From the NCBI GenBank assembly GCA_009787075.1, contig WRGS01000137.1, positions 1-6,685 of the forward strand: a DNA stretch of 6,685 nt, in the 5' to 3' direction. The notes under the pieces are model-generated. The model made no database searches, was not told the DNA's origin, and worked only from the letters and a program-made list of their open reading frames with translations. The translations under genes and the position numbers were made by a program. Source of the stretch: Paludibacter sp. (GTDB taxonomy: Bacteria; Bacteroidota; Bacteroidia; Bacteroidales; Paludibacteraceae). Positions 5,222 to 6,685 of this stretch are shown in pieces; within the stretch, counting starts at the first letter, position 1; each line of letters begins with the position of its first letter.

Positions 5222-6661
5222 ATGAATCATCTTTTCAAAACCAAACAAATTGCTTCGGCAGAACTCAAAAATTCGGAACTTAAACGAACTTTGACTGCCA
5301 CAAATCTTGTTGCACTCGGTATAGGCGCAATTGTTGGTGCGGGAATTTTTGTTATTACCGGCAATGCTGCCGCTGTTCACGCGGGTCCTGCAATTGTGAT
5401 TTCGTTTATTATTTCCGCTTTTGGCTGTGCTTTGGCGGGTTTGTGTTATGCCGAATTTTCGTCAATGTTTCCCATTGCAGGCAGCGCGTATTCCTATTCT
5501 TATGCCACAATGGGAGAGTTTATTGCGTGGATTTTGGGCTGGGATTTGATTTTGGAATATCTTTTTGGCGCAGCAACAGTGGCAGTTGGCTGGAGCGGTT
5601 ATGTAGTCAGTTTTTTGGCTGATTTTAATATTACAATTCCTGCAATAATGACTTCTGCGCCAATAGATTACACGGAAAACGGCTGGGTGCTAACAGGCGC
5701 AGTAATTAATTTCCCCGCAATTTTTATTGTGGCAATTCTTGTAACGCTGCTTGTGCTCGGCGTTAGAGAATCGGCAAAAGTCAATAATATTATTGTGTTG
5801 ATAAAAGTTATTGTCATATTGCTTTTTATTGGTTTTGGAATTTCATTTATTGATACGCAAAATTGGATACCTTTTATTCCTGAAAATACAGGAAAATTTG
5901 ACAATTTCGGCTGGACAGGTATTCTTTCTGGCGCAGCGATTGTGTTTTTTGCTTACATCGGTTTCGATGCCGTTTCCACAGCGGCGCAGGAAGCAAAAAA
6001 CCCGCAACGCGATATGCCGCGCGGAATTTTGATTTCGCTTGTTATTTGCACCGTGCTTTATATTGCAGTTGCTCTTGTGCTAACAGGAATTGTAAAATAC
6101 ACGGAACTCAATGTTCCCGCACCGATTGCCCTTGCCATTAATACTGTGGGCGGCTCGCTGAAATGGCTTTCGCCGCTAATAAAAATCGGTGCGATTGCCG
6201 GTTTAAGTTCGGTAGTAATGGTGCTGCTTTTCGGGCAAAGTCGCATATTCTTTGCAATATCAAACGATGGACTTTTGCCGCCGATTTTTTCAAAAGTTCA
6301 TAAAAAATTTAAAACTCCATATATCACAACCATCATTATCGGAATTGGCTGCGCTGTTTTTGCAGGGCTTTTTCCGATAAATATTCTTGGAAAAATGGTT
6401 TCTATCGGCACTTTGCTTGCTTTTACAATAGTTTGCATAGGGATAATTGTTTTGCGCAAAAAACGCCCCGACTTGCCCCGACCGTTCCGCACGCCGCTTG
6501 TACCACTCGTGCCGATTTTGGGCGCAGTGGTTTGTCTTGCACAAATGATTTCATTGCCTTTTGATACTTGGATGCGGCTGATAATCTGGATGGCGATAGG
6601 GCTGATAATTTATTTTGTTTATGGCTGGCGGCACAGCAAAATCAGAAAATCTCAAAAATAG
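5222..6661 (+). CDS. APC-superfamily amino-acid permease (cationic amino acid transporter-like)
   Basis: A 479-residue inner-membrane protein with about twelve predicted helices, roughly at 29-48, 55-76, 98-133 (long), 160-181, 188-210, 231-252, 268-291, 318-339, 366-385, 391-411, 425-444 and 449-468. Family signatures are clear: GIGAIVGAGIFVITG (33-47) is the broken first helix that contacts the substrate backbone, PIAGSAYSYSYATMGEF (84-100) follows helix 2, FFAYIGFDAVSTAAQEAKNP (242-261) is helix 6 with the following loop, and PFRTPLVPLVP (421-431) leads into the last helices. These match the CAT branch (TC 2.A.3.3), whose members are proton-coupled amino-acid importers such as YfnA- and YhdG-type proteins and the GkApcT structure; substrate specificity is not deducible. 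Length is typical of bacterial members, which lack the extra C-terminal helices of animal CATs. The start is ATG 5222 without Shine-Dalgarno sequence. The 24 bases after its TAG show no terminator or supported gene. Confidence 0.93.
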   Translation: MNHLFKTKQIASAELKNSELKRTLTATNLVALGIGAIVGAGIFVITGNAAAVHAGPAIVISFIISAFGCALAGLCYAEFSSMFPIAGSAYSYSYATMGEFIAWILGWDLILEYLFGAATVAVGWSGYVVSFLADFNITIPAIMTSAPIDYTENGWVLTGAVINFPAIFIVAILVTLLVLGVRESAKVNNIIVLIKVIVILLFIGFGISFIDTQNWIPFIPENTGKFDNFGWTGILSGAAIVFFAYIGFDAVSTAAQEAKNPQRDMPRGILISLVICTVLYIAVALVLTGIVKYTELNVPAPIALAINTVGGSLKWLSPLIKIGAIAGLSSVVMVLLFGQSRIFFAISNDGLLPPIFSKVHKKFKTPYITTIIIGIGCAVFAGLFPINILGKMVSIGTLLAFTIVCIGIIVLRKKRPDLPRPFRTPLVPLVPILGAVVCLAQMISLPFDTWMRLIIWMAIGLIIYFVYGWRHSKIRKSQK

Positions 6662-6685
6662 CAGAATAAAAATTGATGTGGTTTT

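Noticed and set aside
5198..5380. Minus-strand open frames opposite the permease start, and similar ones at 5668-5904, 6058-6246 and 6290-6544
   Set aside because: All are antisense to a strongly supported membrane transporter and show no motifs; they reflect codon bias of the real gene.
6662..6685. ATG at 6676 as the start of another gene
   Set aside because: Only about three codons are visible before the window ends, with no supporting leader or motif.

Overview
The window looks like part of a Bacteroidota (Bacteroidetes) chromosome, probably an AT-rich Bacteroidales-type organism. Three things point there. Most genes lack a Shine-Dalgarno sequence and instead have short A/T-rich leaders. 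The intergenic regions repeatedly contain the Bacteroidota sigma-factor -7 element TAnnTTTG. The protein set (lipoyl-less E2-like acyltransferase, AAA_14/DUF4143 ATPase, ATP-grasp protein starting MKLHFFNPGHE, GT4 glycosyltransferase) is typical of that phylum as I remember it. No species can be named from the sequence alone.

Layout, left to right. Positions 1-641 (minus strand) hold the first 213 codons of a 2-oxoacid-dehydrogenase-E2-like acyltransferase that runs off the left edge. Positions 742-1944 (minus) encode a complete AAA_14/DUF4143 ATPase; the 100 bp between these two genes holds a candidate terminator interleaved with a candidate promoter. A 168-bp divergent intergenic region follows, with two short palindromes. 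Positions 2113-2748 (plus) encode RNase HII (rnhB); its longest open frame begins at 2005, but the family alignment places the start at 2113. rnhB converges on an ATP-grasp-like protein of unknown function (2745-3953, minus), and the two stop codons share one TTAA palindrome. A 75-bp divergent promoter region then leads to a GT4 glycosyltransferase (4029-5153, plus), followed after 68 bp by an APC-superfamily amino-acid permease (5222-6661, plus). The last 24 bases hold nothing I can support.

How the genes work together: this reads as a patchwork of mostly single-gene transcription units with alternating orientation, not one pathway operon. The housekeeping gene rnhB and the permease have well-established family roles. 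The ATP-grasp protein and the DUF4143 ATPase are the least understood. No tRNA, rRNA, CRISPR array, insertion sequence or phage gene was seen. I found no convincing new multi-gene system; the uncharacterised ATP-grasp family and the compact gene junctions are the most interesting parts.
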